Shown here piece by piece: positions 26,859 through 36,618 of a DNA stretch of 64,000 nucleotides. Each line of letters begins with the position of its first letter. Within the stretch, counting starts at the first letter, position 1. Below the pieces are notes generated by a model that was not told the origin of the DNA, did no database searches, and was given only the letters and a program-made list of their open reading frames with translations. The position numbers and the translations under genes were made by a program. This DNA comes from Arthrobacter sp. V1I9 (GTDB lineage Bacteria; Actinomycetota; Actinomycetes; Actinomycetales; Micrococcaceae). The stretch lies in the NCBI RefSeq assembly GCF_030817075.1, contig NZ_JAUSYU010000001.1, positions 1,116,001 to 1,180,000 on the forward strand, read 5' to 3'.

Positions 26859-26861
26859 AAT
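26856..26861 (+). promoter_or_regulatory. -10 box (TAGAAT) for ispH overlapping a stop codon
   Basis: TAGAAT ends six bases before the ispH ATG and shares its first three bases with the stop codon of the preceding gene. Leaderless initiation at the ATG is expected. Confidence 0.55.
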
Positions 26862-26867
26862 CGAGTA

Positions 26868-27947
26868 ATGACCCCCTCAGCTGTTTCCCTTTCGATGCCC
26901 ACTATCCCGCGTAGGCGCCGCTCTCCTGAGGAAGTAGCTGCTGCAGCCCCCGTATCCGGAACCAAGAAGGTGCTGCTTGCTGCTCCCCGTGGGTACTGCG
27001 CCGGCGTTGACCGTGCCGTCATCGCCGTCGAGAAGGCCCTGGAGCACTACGGCCCGCCGGTGTATGTGCGCAAGCAGATTGTGCACAACGTCCACGTGGT
27101 CAGCTCACTGGAGGAGCAGGGCGCCATCTTCGTTGACGAAACCGACGAAGTGCCCGAGGGCGCACTGGTGATTTTTTCTGCCCACGGTGTATCGCCGGCC
27201 GTGGTCCAGTCCGCTGAGGATCGTGGCCTGCGCACCATCGACGCCACGTGCCCGCTGGTGACCAAGGTCCACAAGGAAGCCGTACGGTTCGCGAAGGACG
27301 ATTTCGACATCCTGCTGATCGGCCACGACGGCCACGAGGAAGTCGAAGGCACCGCAGGTGAAGCTCCGGAACACATCCAGATCATCAATGGCCCGCACGA
27401 AGTGGACCAGGTGACGGTGCGGGATCCGGAAAAGGTCATCTGGCTATCACAGACCACCCTCAGCGTTGACGAAACCATGGAAACGGTCCGTCTGTTGAAG
27501 GATCGGTTCCCCACCCTGCAGGACCCGCCCAGCGACGACATCTGCTACGCCACCACCAACCGCCAGGTGGCCATCAAGAAGATCTCACCCCAGGCCGACC
27601 TGGTCATCGTGGTGGGGTCGGCCAACTCCTCCAACTCCGTAAGGCTGGTGGAGGTTGCACTTGAATACGGGGCGAAGGCCTCGTATCGGGTGGACTTCGC
27701 CAATGAAGTGGACGAGGCCTGGTTCGAAGGCGTCGCAACCGTTGGCGTGACGTCCGGGGCATCCGTACCCGAAGTGCTGGTGCAGGACGTCCTCCGCCTG
27801 CTGGCGGACTACGGCTACGGCTCGGTTGAGGAAGTGGTCACCGCCGAAGAAGACCTCCTCTTCTCGCTGCCCAAGGAGCTCCGGGCCACCCTGAAGCAGG
27901 CCGGCGATGTCAGCCGTGCCCTGGGTGGACGACGCCCGCGCAGCTAA
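26868..27947 (+). CDS. ispH: 4-hydroxy-3-methylbut-2-enyl diphosphate reductase
   Basis: Last enzyme of the MEP isoprenoid pathway, an iron-sulfur protein giving IPP and DMAPP. 359 residues. The three cluster cysteines are in place: [28 protein letters not shown] and [31 protein letters not shown] and [12 protein letters not shown] are also typical. The N-terminal 30 residues precede the family core. A GC-rich hairpin follows. Confidence 0.96.
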   Translation: MTPSAVSLSMPTIPRRRRSPEEVAAAAPVSGTKKVLLAAPRGYCAGVDRAVIAVEKALEHYGPPVYVRKQIVHNVHVVSSLEEQGAIFVDETDEVPEGALVIFSAHGVSPAVVQSAEDRGLRTIDATCPLVTKVHKEAVRFAKDDFDILLIGHDGHEEVEGTAGEAPEHIQIINGPHEVDQVTVRDPEKVIWLSQTTLSVDETMETVRLLKDRFPTLQDPPSDDICYATTNRQVAIKKISPQADLVIVVGSANSSNSVRLVEVALEYGAKASYRVDFANEVDEAWFEGVATVGVTSGASVPEVLVQDVLRLLADYGYGSVEEVVTAEEDLLFSLPKELRATLKQAGDVSRALGGRRPRS

Positions 27948-27960
27948 CGGTTAGAAGTGG

Positions 27961-27994
27961 GAAGGGTCTGGCAGCTGCGGCTGCCAGACCCTTC
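27961..27994. terminator. Hairpin terminator after ispH
   Basis: A 15-base perfect stem, GAAGGGTCTGGCAGC (27961-27975) with its complement (27980-27994), has a TGCG loop. It lies between the convergent ispH and rmuC genes and can serve both. Confidence 0.7.
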
Positions 27995-28055
27995 TCGTAT
28001 CCAAAAGCAGTTGTCCCGGAGTTCTGGGCCGGGAATCCCTACCCGGCGTCCGCCC

Positions 28056-29285
28056 TCACGCGGCCTCGTCCTCGCTCTGGAGTTCGGGGGCGGCCAGCGC
28101 GCGCGGCGTAACCTCCACAACCGGAGGAGTGACCAGGCCGGATTCCTCCAGCGTGTTCAACTTCCGGGCAGTGGGAAGGACACGCGCTTCCAGCGTCCCC
28201 ACCATTGAGTTGTAACGGTCCACGGACGTCTTCAGGGCTGAGCCCAGCTTGGTGACGTTTTCGCCCAGGGTCCCCATCCGGTCGTACAGCTGCCTGGCGA
28301 GGTCGAAGAGTTCGCGGGCGCTGTCGGTAAGGACGTCCTGCCGCCAGGTGAAGGCAACAGATTTCAGCACGGCCAGCAGCGTGCTTGGCGAGGCCAAAAC
28401 CACATTCCGGGACAGCGCATGGTCCAGGAGTTCGGCGTCCGCCATGAGTGCCGCGGCCAGGATCGATTCAGCCGGGATGAAGCAGATCACCAGCTCAGGG
28501 GAGTTGCCGGGGATATCCCAGTACCTCTTGTTGCTGAGTGAGTCCACGTGGGCGCGCAGGGCCTTCGCGTGGGCAGCCAAAAGCGCCTGCTGGGAGCGGC
28601 GGTCTGTATTCAAGGCCGGCCCGGCCTGTACTGCGCGCGAGTCCATGGACGCACCGAGCTCCTGGGCTTCGAGGTAGGCCGACAGGGGGACCTTTGCATC
28701 CACCACCAACTGCTTCTCGCCGGGCAGTTGGACCACCAGGTCCGGCCGGACTGACGACTCGCTGCCGGAGCTGTGGACCTGCTCGATAAAGTCGACATGC
28801 CGCAGCATTCCAGACGCCTCCACCACGCGCCGCAACTGAACCTCGCCCCACTGCCCGCGCGCGCTGTTGGACCGCAGCGCGGACTCCAGGGCGTGCGTGG
28901 ACCGGATCAGCTGTTCATCAGAGAGCCGGGCCTCCTGCAGCTGCTGGGCGAGCTGGCCGTACTGTTCCAGCCGGTCGCGCTCCAGGAGGGCCACCTGCTG
29001 CTGCACTGCGGTCAATTTCTCGGCCACGGGCGCCAGTGCTCGGAGCACGCTGCCGTCCTGGGACCGCGATTCGCCCAGCTCCCGGTTCTGTGCAGCCAAA
29101 AGACGGCGTTCGGCGTCGGCCGCGGCGAACTGGGCGCTCACCTCCGAAAGCCGCGACGAGACGGCATCGAAGTCCTCTTCGACCGCGCGGCTGTTCCTCC
29201 GCAGCGCAAAGTAAGTGGCTGCGGCGCCCGCAAGGGCCCCCAGTAACAGCATGAACAAAGCCAGTATCAGCGCGAATGCATCCAT
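28056..29285 (-). CDS. rmuC: DNA recombination protein RmuC
   Basis: 409 residues. RmuC limits inverted-repeat recombination; it has an N-terminal membrane anchor (ALILALFMLLLGALAGAAATY), a coiled coil (about 40-130) and a nuclease-like domain (RGQWGEVQLRRVVEASGM, DLVVQLPGEKQLVVDAKVPL, FIPAES). ATG 29285 (MDAFALI) is preferred because an upstream in-frame start at 29330 adds non-family residues. Divergent from ychF. Confidence 0.92.
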   Translation of the reverse strand: MDAFALILALFMLLLGALAGAAATYFALRRNSRAVEEDFDAVSSRLSEVSAQFAAADAERRLLAAQNRELGESRSQDGSVLRALAPVAEKLTAVQQQVALLERDRLEQYGQLAQQLQEARLSDEQLIRSTHALESALRSNSARGQWGEVQLRRVVEASGMLRHVDFIEQVHSSGSESSVRPDLVVQLPGEKQLVVDAKVPLSAYLEAQELGASMDSRAVQAGPALNTDRRSQQALLAAHAKALRAHVDSLSNKRYWDIPGNSPELVICFIPAESILAAALMADAELLDHALSRNVVLASPSTLLAVLKSVAFTWRQDVLTDSARELFDLARQLYDRMGTLGENVTKLGSALKTSVDRYNSMVGTLEARVLPTARKLNTLEESGLVTPPVVEVTPRALAAPELQSEDEAA

Positions 29286-29373
29286 GTGCTCACTGTCGCA
29301 TGGGGCTGTGACATTTTCCCGAAGCGACATTTCGGCGAGCCAGCCACCGAACCGCCTCCATGCCTGCTGCGGG

Positions 29374-29379
29374 TAGAAT
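29374..29379 (+). promoter_or_regulatory. -10 box (TAGAAT) for ychF
   Basis: TAGAAT ends eight bases before GTG 29388 and two before ATG 29382. The spacing and the family N-terminus both favour a leaderless GTG start. Confidence 0.5.
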
Positions 29380-29387
29380 CAATGCTC

Positions 29388-30473
29388 GTGGCTCTTACTA
29401 TTGGCATCGTCGGACTGCCCAACGTCGGCAAATCAACCCTCTTCAACGCACTGACCCGCAACCAGGTCCTGGCAGCGAACTATCCGTTCGCCACCATCGA
29501 GCCCAACGTGGGCGTTGTCAGCCTGCCGGATCCCCGGCTCAAGCAGCTTGGCGAACTCTTCAACTCCCAGCGCCTGCTGCCGGCCGCGGTCTCCTTCGTG
29601 GACATCGCCGGCATCGTCAAGGGCGCCAGCGAGGGCGAAGGCCTCGGGAACCAGTTCCTGGCCAACATCCGCGAGGCAGAAGCCATCGCGCAGGTGGTGC
29701 GCGTCTTCGATGATCCCGACGTAATCCACGTCGACGGCAAGGTGGATCCCCGCTCCGACATGGAGACCATCAACACCGAGCTGATCCTCGCGGACCTGCA
29801 AACCATCGAAAAAGCCATTCCGCGCATTGAAAAAGAAGTGAAGATCAAGAAGCGCGAGGCTGCGGAGCTGAACGCCATCCTCGCCGCACAGAAGGTCCTT
29901 GAGCGCGGCGACACCATCTTCTCCTCCATCAAGAGCGACAAGCTGGAGATGGATCACCTCAAGGAGCTCAGCCTCCTGACGGCCAAGCCTTTCATCTATG
30001 TCTTCAATGCTGACGAAGGAATCCTCGGCAGCCCGGAAAAGCAGGAAGAACTGCGTGCCCTCGTGGCCCCGGCCGACTGCATTTTCCTCGACGCCAAGCT
30101 TGAGGCCGACCTCGTGGAACTGGACGAGGAAGAGGCCCGGGAGATGCTGGAAATGAACGGCCAGGACGAATCCGGGCTGGACCAGCTGGCCCGGGTCGGC
30201 TTCCACACCCTGGGCCTGCAGACCTACCTCACCGCAGGCCCCAAGGAAGCGCGGGCCTGGACCATCCACCGCGGCGATACGGCTCCCCAGGCCGCCGGTG
30301 TAATCCACACCGACTTCCAGCGAGGCTTCATCAAGGCGGAAGTAGTCTCTTTCCACGACCTCATCGAAGCGGGGTCCATGGCAGAGGCCAAGTCCCGGGG
30401 CAAGGTCAGGATCGAAGGCAAGGAATATATCATGGCCGACGGCGACGTTGTGGAGTTCCGCTTCAACGTATAG
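29388..30473 (+). CDS. ychF: Redox-regulated ATPase/GTPase YchF
   Basis: 361 residues, the exact usual length with the GTG at 29388 ([19 protein letters not shown]). YchF is an Obg-like P-loop NTPase that binds ribosomes and prefers ATP. Walker [10 protein letters not shown], switch [22 protein letters not shown], a coiled coil (about 130-200) and the C-terminal TGS domain ([20 protein letters not shown]) are all visible. The end FRFNV is canonical. Confidence 0.96.
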   Translation: MALTIGIVGLPNVGKSTLFNALTRNQVLAANYPFATIEPNVGVVSLPDPRLKQLGELFNSQRLLPAAVSFVDIAGIVKGASEGEGLGNQFLANIREAEAIAQVVRVFDDPDVIHVDGKVDPRSDMETINTELILADLQTIEKAIPRIEKEVKIKKREAAELNAILAAQKVLERGDTIFSSIKSDKLEMDHLKELSLLTAKPFIYVFNADEGILGSPEKQEELRALVAPADCIFLDAKLEADLVELDEEEAREMLEMNGQDESGLDQLARVGFHTLGLQTYLTAGPKEARAWTIHRGDTAPQAAGVIHTDFQRGFIKAEVVSFHDLIEAGSMAEAKSRGKVRIEGKEYIMADGDVVEFRFNV

Positions 30474-30587
30474 GTCAAATCCGGTACCTCCGGGGAATCC
30501 TCGGCCAGAGTGTTGGGCAACGTAGTTCTTCTGAGGTGGAGATCGCTCCCGAGGCGGGGCTGCTCAATGAACGCTAGGGTGAACGGC

Positions 30588-31031
30588 ATGAACCGCATGG
30601 ACATGTCTGACGCTGCGACGCTCATGACCCTGCTGCGCGATGAGAAGCGCTCCTCGACGCTGAGTACGCTGCTGCCAGGGTGGGACATGCTGCAGGCCGA
30701 AGTCCCTTCAAGGGAACGGGTGGAGACGGCAATAGCGATTCTGGTCGGTTCCGGCCTTGCTGTGATCGACTCATCCTGGGGGATGCGGCTCACGGAGCAG
30801 GGCGGACGGCTCAGGCGGTCCGTGAAGGGTATTCAGGGAATGCGGATGGTCCCGGGGGCGATCAGCGATGTGCTGGCAGATTGCCAGCTGAGCCGTGCGA
30901 CGCTGAATTTGCCTCAGCCGGTCTTTGATTCGGCGCTCAAGGACTATCTCGACGCGGCCCGCCGCAGGGCTGACCGCCGGTCGCGGCATCGGTGGTGGTG
31001 GCCTGACCCATTCAGGCGCCACGTCCAGTGA
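30588..31031 (+). CDS. Hypothetical protein, winged-helix-like
   Basis: 147 residues, no family recognised. The first 80 residues (LLRDEKRSSTLSTLLPGWDM, then ERVETAIAILVGSGLAVID and RLTEQGGRLRRSVKGIQG) read like a winged helix, with a basic tail RRRADRRSRHRWWWP. The start ATG 30588 follows TAGGGT (30575-30580) by seven bases; an ATG at 30567 is an alternative. Between ychF and the photolyase homologue, same strand. Confidence 0.6.
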   Translation: MNRMDMSDAATLMTLLRDEKRSSTLSTLLPGWDMLQAEVPSRERVETAIAILVGSGLAVIDSSWGMRLTEQGGRLRRSVKGIQGMRMVPGAISDVLADCQLSRATLNLPQPVFDSALKDYLDAARRRADRRSRHRWWWPDPFRRHVQ

Positions 31032-31081
31032 AGCCGTCATCCTCGACATCCGGTTCTGAGACGCACCCCTATGGTTAGGGA

Positions 31082-32713
31082 ATGACTCCCGGCCCGCATT
31101 TGCGTCTGGTTCTGCCGCATCAGTTGTTCCGTCAGCATATTGATGCGGCAGACGGCACTGTGTTTGTGCTTATCGAGCATGATCTGCTCTTTCGCCAGTA
31201 TTCGTTCCACTCCCACAAACTGGTCCTGCACCGTGCGTCAATGAGCCGGTTTGCGCGCCGCCTGCGCGGGAACGGCCACGAAGTTGTTGTCCTTCGCAGC
31301 GGGGCCGACCGCAGTTCCCGAGACCGGCTCGCAGAACTTGTGCGCCACCGCCGCCCGGCGCGGGTGACCTGGTTCGACGTAGTGGATGACTGGCTTGAGC
31401 AGGACCTGTTTGCCGGCCTGGCCGACGGCGGTTACCTAATGCGCGAAGAGGACGTGCTGGAGACGCCGAACTTCCTTACCAGCCGCGGACAGATCGATGG
31501 CTGGTTTGCCCATAATGCTTCCCGGATGCACGACTTCTATGTGTGGCAGCGCCGCCGGCTCGACATTCTTGTCGACGGCGGGGAACCAGCAGGTGGGCAA
31601 TGGTCCTTCGACGCCGATAATCGGAAGAAGCTCCCCCGCGGATACAGGCCCCGCACTGTCGCCCGTTTCGCGCACCATCCCGTCCTTCGGCAGGAGGGGA
31701 CCTTTGACCTTGAAGGGCTCACCGAAGGGTTCACCGATCAACCTGCCGGTGCCGGAGACGGGGCGTCCGACGACGTCGCCCAGGCTATCGCCTGGGTGGC
31801 GGAGGAGTTCCCGGATGCTCCAGGTGACCCCCACCTGTTTGCCTGGCCGACGATCGCCGACGAAGCACGCAAGCATTTGCAGGAATTCGTCCGCGAACGC
31901 CTCAACGACTTCGGCCCCTATGAGGATGCTATCTCCGCCGCGCATCCCTTCATTTCCCATGGCCTGCTCACACCGGCCCTGAACATCGGACTGCTGGACC
32001 CCAGGGAGGTCCTGCAGGAGGTGCTCGACGGTGCGGGGCCGGGCACTCCGCTCGCCTCCCTCGAGGGTTTTGTGCGGCAGCTGATTGGCTGGCGGGAGTA
32101 CATGCGCGCCACGTACCGGACCCGCGGCCGGCAGCTGCGCACCACCAACCGGTTGAATCACAGGAACGAACTGGGGGACGGGTGGTGGGATGCCAGCACA
32201 GGGCTTGCGCCTGTGGACATGGTGATCTCCCGCGTCCTTGCCACCGGCTATGCCCATCACATTGAGCGTTTGATGGTCCTGGGCAACGCGATGTCTTTGC
32301 TGCGGATCCATCCCGACGACGTCTACGAGTGGTTCATGGAACTCTTCATCGACGCGTACGACTGGGTGATGGTGCCCAACGTGTATGCCATGAGCCAGTT
32401 TGCTGCCGGGGAGGCGATCACCACGAAACCCTACGTTTCCGGCAGCAACTACCTGCGCAAGATGTCGGACCTGCCGGCAGGGGAATGGGTGCCGGACTGG
32501 GATGGGCTGTACTGGACCTTCATTGACGACCACCGGGAGGTCTTCGAAAGGAATCCGCGGTCGGGGATGGTGGTCTCACTGCTTGACAAGATGGACCCGG
32601 ACAAGCGGCGGGAGCACCGCCGTCATGCTGAAGCGCTGCTCGGCGGCGGGCAGGAGACAACACGGCTGCTGCGAACGGCGTCGACGATCGCGCCGCCGGA
32701 CGCCTTATCCTGA
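31082..32713 (+). CDS. Cryptochrome/photolyase-related protein (FeS-BCP group) lacking all cysteines
   Basis: 543 residues. Family of prokaryotic (6-4) photolyases and cryptochromes that bind FAD and normally a 4Fe-4S cluster. Seen: LRLVLPHQLF at the start, FVRQLIGWREYMRATY (330-345), YAHHIERLMVLGN (390-402), EWFMELFIDAYDWV (416-429) and TKPYVSGSNYLRKMSD (448-463). After MSD, relatives carry a CxxC and a further Cys over about 20 residues; here the stretch to LYW (476-478) is only 12 residues without Cys, and the protein contains none at all. FAD binding may remain, but the iron-sulfur cluster cannot be the standard one. ATG has TATGGT six bases upstream (leaderless). Confidence 0.88.
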   Translation: MTPGPHLRLVLPHQLFRQHIDAADGTVFVLIEHDLLFRQYSFHSHKLVLHRASMSRFARRLRGNGHEVVVLRSGADRSSRDRLAELVRHRRPARVTWFDVVDDWLEQDLFAGLADGGYLMREEDVLETPNFLTSRGQIDGWFAHNASRMHDFYVWQRRRLDILVDGGEPAGGQWSFDADNRKKLPRGYRPRTVARFAHHPVLRQEGTFDLEGLTEGFTDQPAGAGDGASDDVAQAIAWVAEEFPDAPGDPHLFAWPTIADEARKHLQEFVRERLNDFGPYEDAISAAHPFISHGLLTPALNIGLLDPREVLQEVLDGAGPGTPLASLEGFVRQLIGWREYMRATYRTRGRQLRTTNRLNHRNELGDGWWDASTGLAPVDMVISRVLATGYAHHIERLMVLGNAMSLLRIHPDDVYEWFMELFIDAYDWVMVPNVYAMSQFAAGEAITTKPYVSGSNYLRKMSDLPAGEWVPDWDGLYWTFIDDHREVFERNPRSGMVVSLLDKMDPDKRREHRRHAEALLGGGQETTRLLRTASTIAPPDALS

Positions 32714-32776
32714 GTACAGGGCGTCATCCTGGCAATTCCAGGAGCCCCTCCCGCAGAAGCAAAACAAGGAGGCGGC

Positions 32777-34540
32777 ATGCCGGTCAGGCGTCTGATGCAG
32801 GTCCTTACCGCGGCGGTAGCAGCTGCCCTGGTGCTTTCGGGCTGCTCAAGCAGCGGAGGCACCACGCCCGTAGTGGTAGGGGAGGCCAAGCGCGGTGGCA
32901 GCGCCACCGTTGCCGAGGTCAACGCGTTCTCCTCCTTTAATCCCTACAGCACTGACGGCAACACGGACATCAACTCGAAGGTGGGGCACATCACGCACTC
33001 GGGGTTCTACTACCTTGATGCCTCGTCCACAGTCGTCCGCAACGAAAAGTTCGGGCGTTTTGAAAAGGTTTCGGACGAACCCCTGAAGGTGAGGTACACC
33101 GTCAACGAGGGCGTCACCTGGTCCGACGGCGAAGCTATCGACGCCGGCGACCTCCTGCTGAGCTGGGCTGCCGGCTCAGGCTACTTCGACGACGCCGATC
33201 CGATGGCCGGGACCGGCACCAAGTATTTCTCCACCGCCGCCGACACCAGCGGGCTGGCAGGAACCGTGCTTCCCGAGGTGGGAGCGGACGGACGTTCCAT
33301 TACCCTGGAGTACACCCTGCCGTACGCCGACTGGGAAGTGGCGTTCGACGTCGGCCTGCCGGCGCACGTGGTGGCCGCGAAAGGCGGCCTTAACGATGAG
33401 GAAGACCTCATCGACCTCATCAAGGACTCACCACGCGGGGACGTCGAAGAGCCGGTGGTCAACACTGCGCTGAAGCAGGTCAGCGACTTTTGGAACTCCG
33501 GATTTGATACCAAGGAACTTCCTGATGATCCCGCCGTCTACCTTTCCAGCGGCCCGTTTATCGTCCGGGACATCGTCCCCGGAGTTTCCATGCGGCTGGT
33601 CCGCAACCGGGATTACGTTTGGGGCCAGGAGCCGTGGCTCGATGAGATCAACATCCGCTTCACCGGCGCGCTGCCAGCGGCCGTGGATGCCCTCCGGAAC
33701 GGGCGGGCAGACATCATCTCGCCCCAGCCCTCAGCAGGTACCGATGATCTGTTCACCGGCCTGGCCGGGCAGGGCAACACCGTTGAGCGGTACAACCAGT
33801 CCGGGTATGACCACCTGGACCTGAACTTCTCCGGGCCCTTCGGACGGGAGGAAGTCCGCGAGGCCTTCCTGAAGACGGTGCCGCGCCAAGCCATTGTTGA
33901 TGCCGTGGTCGGGGACCTGCTGCCCGATGCAAAGCCCCTCGACTCGCACGTCTTTCTGCCCGGGCAGCCAAAGTACGAAGATACTGCCAAAAACAACGGC
34001 TCCGCAGGTTATGCGGACGTGGACATTGACGGCGCAAGGGCGCTGTTGGATGGAGAAACCCCCACCGTCCGCATCCTCTACAACCGCGATAACCCTAACC
34101 GGGCTGAAGCTTTTGCCCTGATCAAAAACTCGGCAGCGCTGGCAGGCTTCCAGGTGGTCGACGCCGGCCAAAGCAACGCCGACTGGGCCAAGGCCCTGGG
34201 TGGCGGCGCGCACGACGCGGCATTGCTTGGCTGGATCGGCAACGGAGTGGGAGTCAGCCGCGTTCCGCAGATCTTCCGCACGGGCGCAGGCAGCAATTTC
34301 AACGGATTCTCCGACGGCGACGCTGACAGGGTCATGCAAGAACTCGCCCGGACCACTGACCTCGCCAAACAGGACGAACTCCTGGCGGAAATTGATAAGC
34401 AGGTGTGGGAGAACGCTTACGGTCTGCCGCTGTACCAAACCGTAGGCACCACTGCTTTCAGCGCCCGGATTACCGGGGTCAAACCCAGCCCCGGACCCCT
34501 GGGCGTCTGGTGGAACGTCTGGGACTGGCGGCTGGCCTAA
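32777..34540 (+). CDS. Family 5 ABC transporter substrate-binding lipoprotein
   Basis: 587 residues. Signal peptide and lipobox LVLSGCSSS place it on the outer face of the membrane. The mature chain (NAFSSFNPYSTDGNTDINSK, YTVNEGVTWSDGEAIDAGDL, then WDWRLA at the end) is an oligopeptide or LpqW-like binding protein. AAGGAGG precedes the ATG. The binding protein of the opp operon follows after 278 bases; this one may serve the same transporter or, as proposed for LpqW in mycobacteria next to typA, regulate envelope synthesis. That is inference. Confidence 0.88.
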   Translation: MPVRRLMQVLTAAVAAALVLSGCSSSGGTTPVVVGEAKRGGSATVAEVNAFSSFNPYSTDGNTDINSKVGHITHSGFYYLDASSTVVRNEKFGRFEKVSDEPLKVRYTVNEGVTWSDGEAIDAGDLLLSWAAGSGYFDDADPMAGTGTKYFSTAADTSGLAGTVLPEVGADGRSITLEYTLPYADWEVAFDVGLPAHVVAAKGGLNDEEDLIDLIKDSPRGDVEEPVVNTALKQVSDFWNSGFDTKELPDDPAVYLSSGPFIVRDIVPGVSMRLVRNRDYVWGQEPWLDEINIRFTGALPAAVDALRNGRADIISPQPSAGTDDLFTGLAGQGNTVERYNQSGYDHLDLNFSGPFGREEVREAFLKTVPRQAIVDAVVGDLLPDAKPLDSHVFLPGQPKYEDTAKNNGSAGYADVDIDGARALLDGETPTVRILYNRDNPNRAEAFALIKNSAALAGFQVVDAGQSNADWAKALGGGAHDAALLGWIGNGVGVSRVPQIFRTGAGSNFNGFSDGDADRVMQELARTTDLAKQDELLAEIDKQVWENAYGLPLYQTVGTTAFSARITGVKPSPGPLGVWWNVWDWRLA

Positions 34541-34818
34541 GGGCCCCTGAACACCTGCCGCAGGTTGCGTGGCCCGGTTCACATTTTCGATTCGCTGTTC
34601 AGCCTACCGGCGAGTAGCATGTGACTTGCACAACTTCCGTTCACCGGCTAAGGCACGGAAACCGCGCCGGTCACGGTTTGGCAACGGAGTACCAGTATCT
34701 GGACTTCGTGCGGTTAGGCTACTCGTATATGTAGGTTGCGTCACAGTTGATAACTGCGTCTCGCCTGCGGGGAAGCAAAGATTCCCCTCGTTTTCTCCCA
34801 CAACTCATAGGAGGCGGA
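34541..34818. other. Intergenic region upstream of the opp-type operon
   Basis: 278 bases without a gene. It should hold the opp promoter. TAGGCT (near 34713) and TAGGTT (near 34730) are possible -10 boxes, but no convincing -35 is seen. CAGTTGATAACTG (34744-34756) is a small palindrome in the likely leader. AGGAGG before 34819 is the ribosome site. Confidence 0.5.
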
Positions 34819-36489
34819 ATGCGTTTTGCGCGCACTTCCAAAGCACTGGGCATCGTGGCAATCGCCGCGCTCGCCCTGACCGGCTGCGGCGCTGGAGGCG
34901 GCAGCAATGACGGTGCCAGCCAGCCTGCTGGCGACCCCAATAAGGTCATCACCGCTTACAGCAACGAACCACAGAACCCGTTGCTGCCGGCAAACACCAA
35001 CGAAGTCTATGGCGGCCGCGTCGTCGAACTTCTCTTCGAAGGCCTGACCAGCTACGACCCCAGTGGGAAGTCAGTCAATGCCCTTGCTGAGTCGATCGAA
35101 TCACCCGACGGCCAGAACTACACGATCAAGGTCAAGAGCGGCACCAAGTTCACCAACGGTGAGGAAGTCACTGCCAAGAGCTTCGTTGACGCCTGGAACT
35201 TTGCTGCACTGAGCACAAACGCGCAGTCCAACAGCAGCTTTTTTGAGTCGATTGAAGGCTACGACGCCGTCAGCGCCACCAAGAAGCAAGGCGAGAGCGA
35301 CGTTCCCGCTCCCACCGCCAAGACCCTCTCCGGCCTGGTCCTTAAGGACGACACGACCATTGAGGTTAAGCTGACCCAGCCGGAGGCCGACTGGCCGCTG
35401 CGCCTTGGCTACAGCGCCTTTATGCCGCTCCCGTCCCAGGCGATCGCCGATCCGAAGGCGTACGGCGAAAACCCGGTTGGCAATGGCCCCTACAAGATGG
35501 CCAAGGAAGGCGCCTGGCAGCACGACAGCCAGATTGAACTCGTCAAGAACGAGGACTACGCCGGCCCCCGCGTAGCCAAGAACGGCGGTGTGACCTTCAA
35601 GTTCTACACCGATCCGGCTCCCGCCTACACTGACATCCAGGCCAACAACCTGGACGTTACGGACGTCCTTCCGACGAACGCCTTGAAGACCTACACCACG
35701 GACTTCCCCGAGAACCACCTGAACAAGCCGTACGCCGGCAACTCCACCCTGAACATCCCGGGCTACCTGCCCGAGTTCCAGGGCGAGGCGGGCAAGCTGC
35801 GCCGTCAGGCCATCTCCATGGCAATCAACCGTGACGAAATCACCAAGGTGATCTTCAGCGGCACCCGCATCCCGGCCAAGGACTTCACCTCCCCGGCAGT
35901 GGATGGCTACAACGAGAACGTTGCGGGATCCGAGGTTCTGAAGTTCGATGCCGCCAAGGCAAAGGAAGCCTGGGAAAAGGCCAACGCCATCAGCCCCTGG
36001 CCCGCGGGCAAGACCCTGCAGCTCGCCTACAACACCGATGGCGGCAACAAGGAATGGATCGACGCTGTTGCCAACAACCTGAAGAACAACCTGGGGATTC
36101 AGGCAGAGGGACAGCCGTTCGCCAAGTTCGCTGAGATCCTCGACCTCCGCGAAGCGAAGACCCTCCCCGGCTTCACCCGGGCAGGCTGGCAGGCCGACTA
36201 CCCCTCGCTCTACAACTTCCTTGGCCCGCTCCTGAAGACCGGTGCCAGCGCCAACTACGAGGGCTACACGAACCCCGAGTTCGACAAGCTCCTCAACGAA
36301 GGACTGGGCGCCAAGTCCACTGACGACGCCAACGCCAAGTTCACCGAGGCCCAGGAGATCCTGTTCCAGGACCTGCCCAACCTCCCGCTGTGGTACTCCG
36401 CACGCCAGGTCGTGTGGAGCCAGAACGTTACCAACGTGGACAGCGGCTGGAACGGTGTCATTCAGTACTACAACATCACCGCAAAGTAG
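34819..36489 (+). CDS. OppA-type peptide-binding lipoprotein
   Basis: 556 residues. Lipobox ALTGCGAGG after a short signal peptide, then the family 5 binding-protein fold (GRVVELLFEGLTSYDPSGKS, KSGTKFTNGEEVTAKSFVDA, NPVGNGPYKMAKEGAW). Collects oligopeptides for the permeases encoded downstream. AGGAGG lies seven bases before ATG 34819; an upstream in-frame start at 34747 lacks a site. A strong hairpin separates it from oppB, which usually gives more binding protein than permease. Confidence 0.93.
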   Translation: MRFARTSKALGIVAIAALALTGCGAGGGSNDGASQPAGDPNKVITAYSNEPQNPLLPANTNEVYGGRVVELLFEGLTSYDPSGKSVNALAESIESPDGQNYTIKVKSGTKFTNGEEVTAKSFVDAWNFAALSTNAQSNSSFFESIEGYDAVSATKKQGESDVPAPTAKTLSGLVLKDDTTIEVKLTQPEADWPLRLGYSAFMPLPSQAIADPKAYGENPVGNGPYKMAKEGAWQHDSQIELVKNEDYAGPRVAKNGGVTFKFYTDPAPAYTDIQANNLDVTDVLPTNALKTYTTDFPENHLNKPYAGNSTLNIPGYLPEFQGEAGKLRRQAISMAINRDEITKVIFSGTRIPAKDFTSPAVDGYNENVAGSEVLKFDAAKAKEAWEKANAISPWPAGKTLQLAYNTDGGNKEWIDAVANNLKNNLGIQAEGQPFAKFAEILDLREAKTLPGFTRAGWQADYPSLYNFLGPLLKTGASANYEGYTNPEFDKLLNEGLGAKSTDDANAKFTEAQEILFQDLPNLPLWYSARQVVWSQNVTNVDSGWNGVIQYYNITAK

Positions 36490-36518
36490 TTCTGAGACCG
36501 TCCAACTCAAATAGCTAG

Positions 36519-36546
36519 TGGGGGTCCGGCAACAGCCGGGCCCCCA
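36519..36546 (+). terminator. Intra-operon hairpin between oppA and oppB
   Basis: TGGGGGTCCGGC (36519-36530) pairs with GCCGGGCCCCCA (36535-36546) around AACA, with one T-G pair. No T-run follows. It probably attenuates read-through or protects the upstream message. Confidence 0.6.
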
Positions 36547-36618
36547 TAGCCTTGATACCGGCAGGAAGCTGTCCCACATGAATTTCCCAACATCTCCAAA
36601 ATCCCCGGAGGGTGTGCT

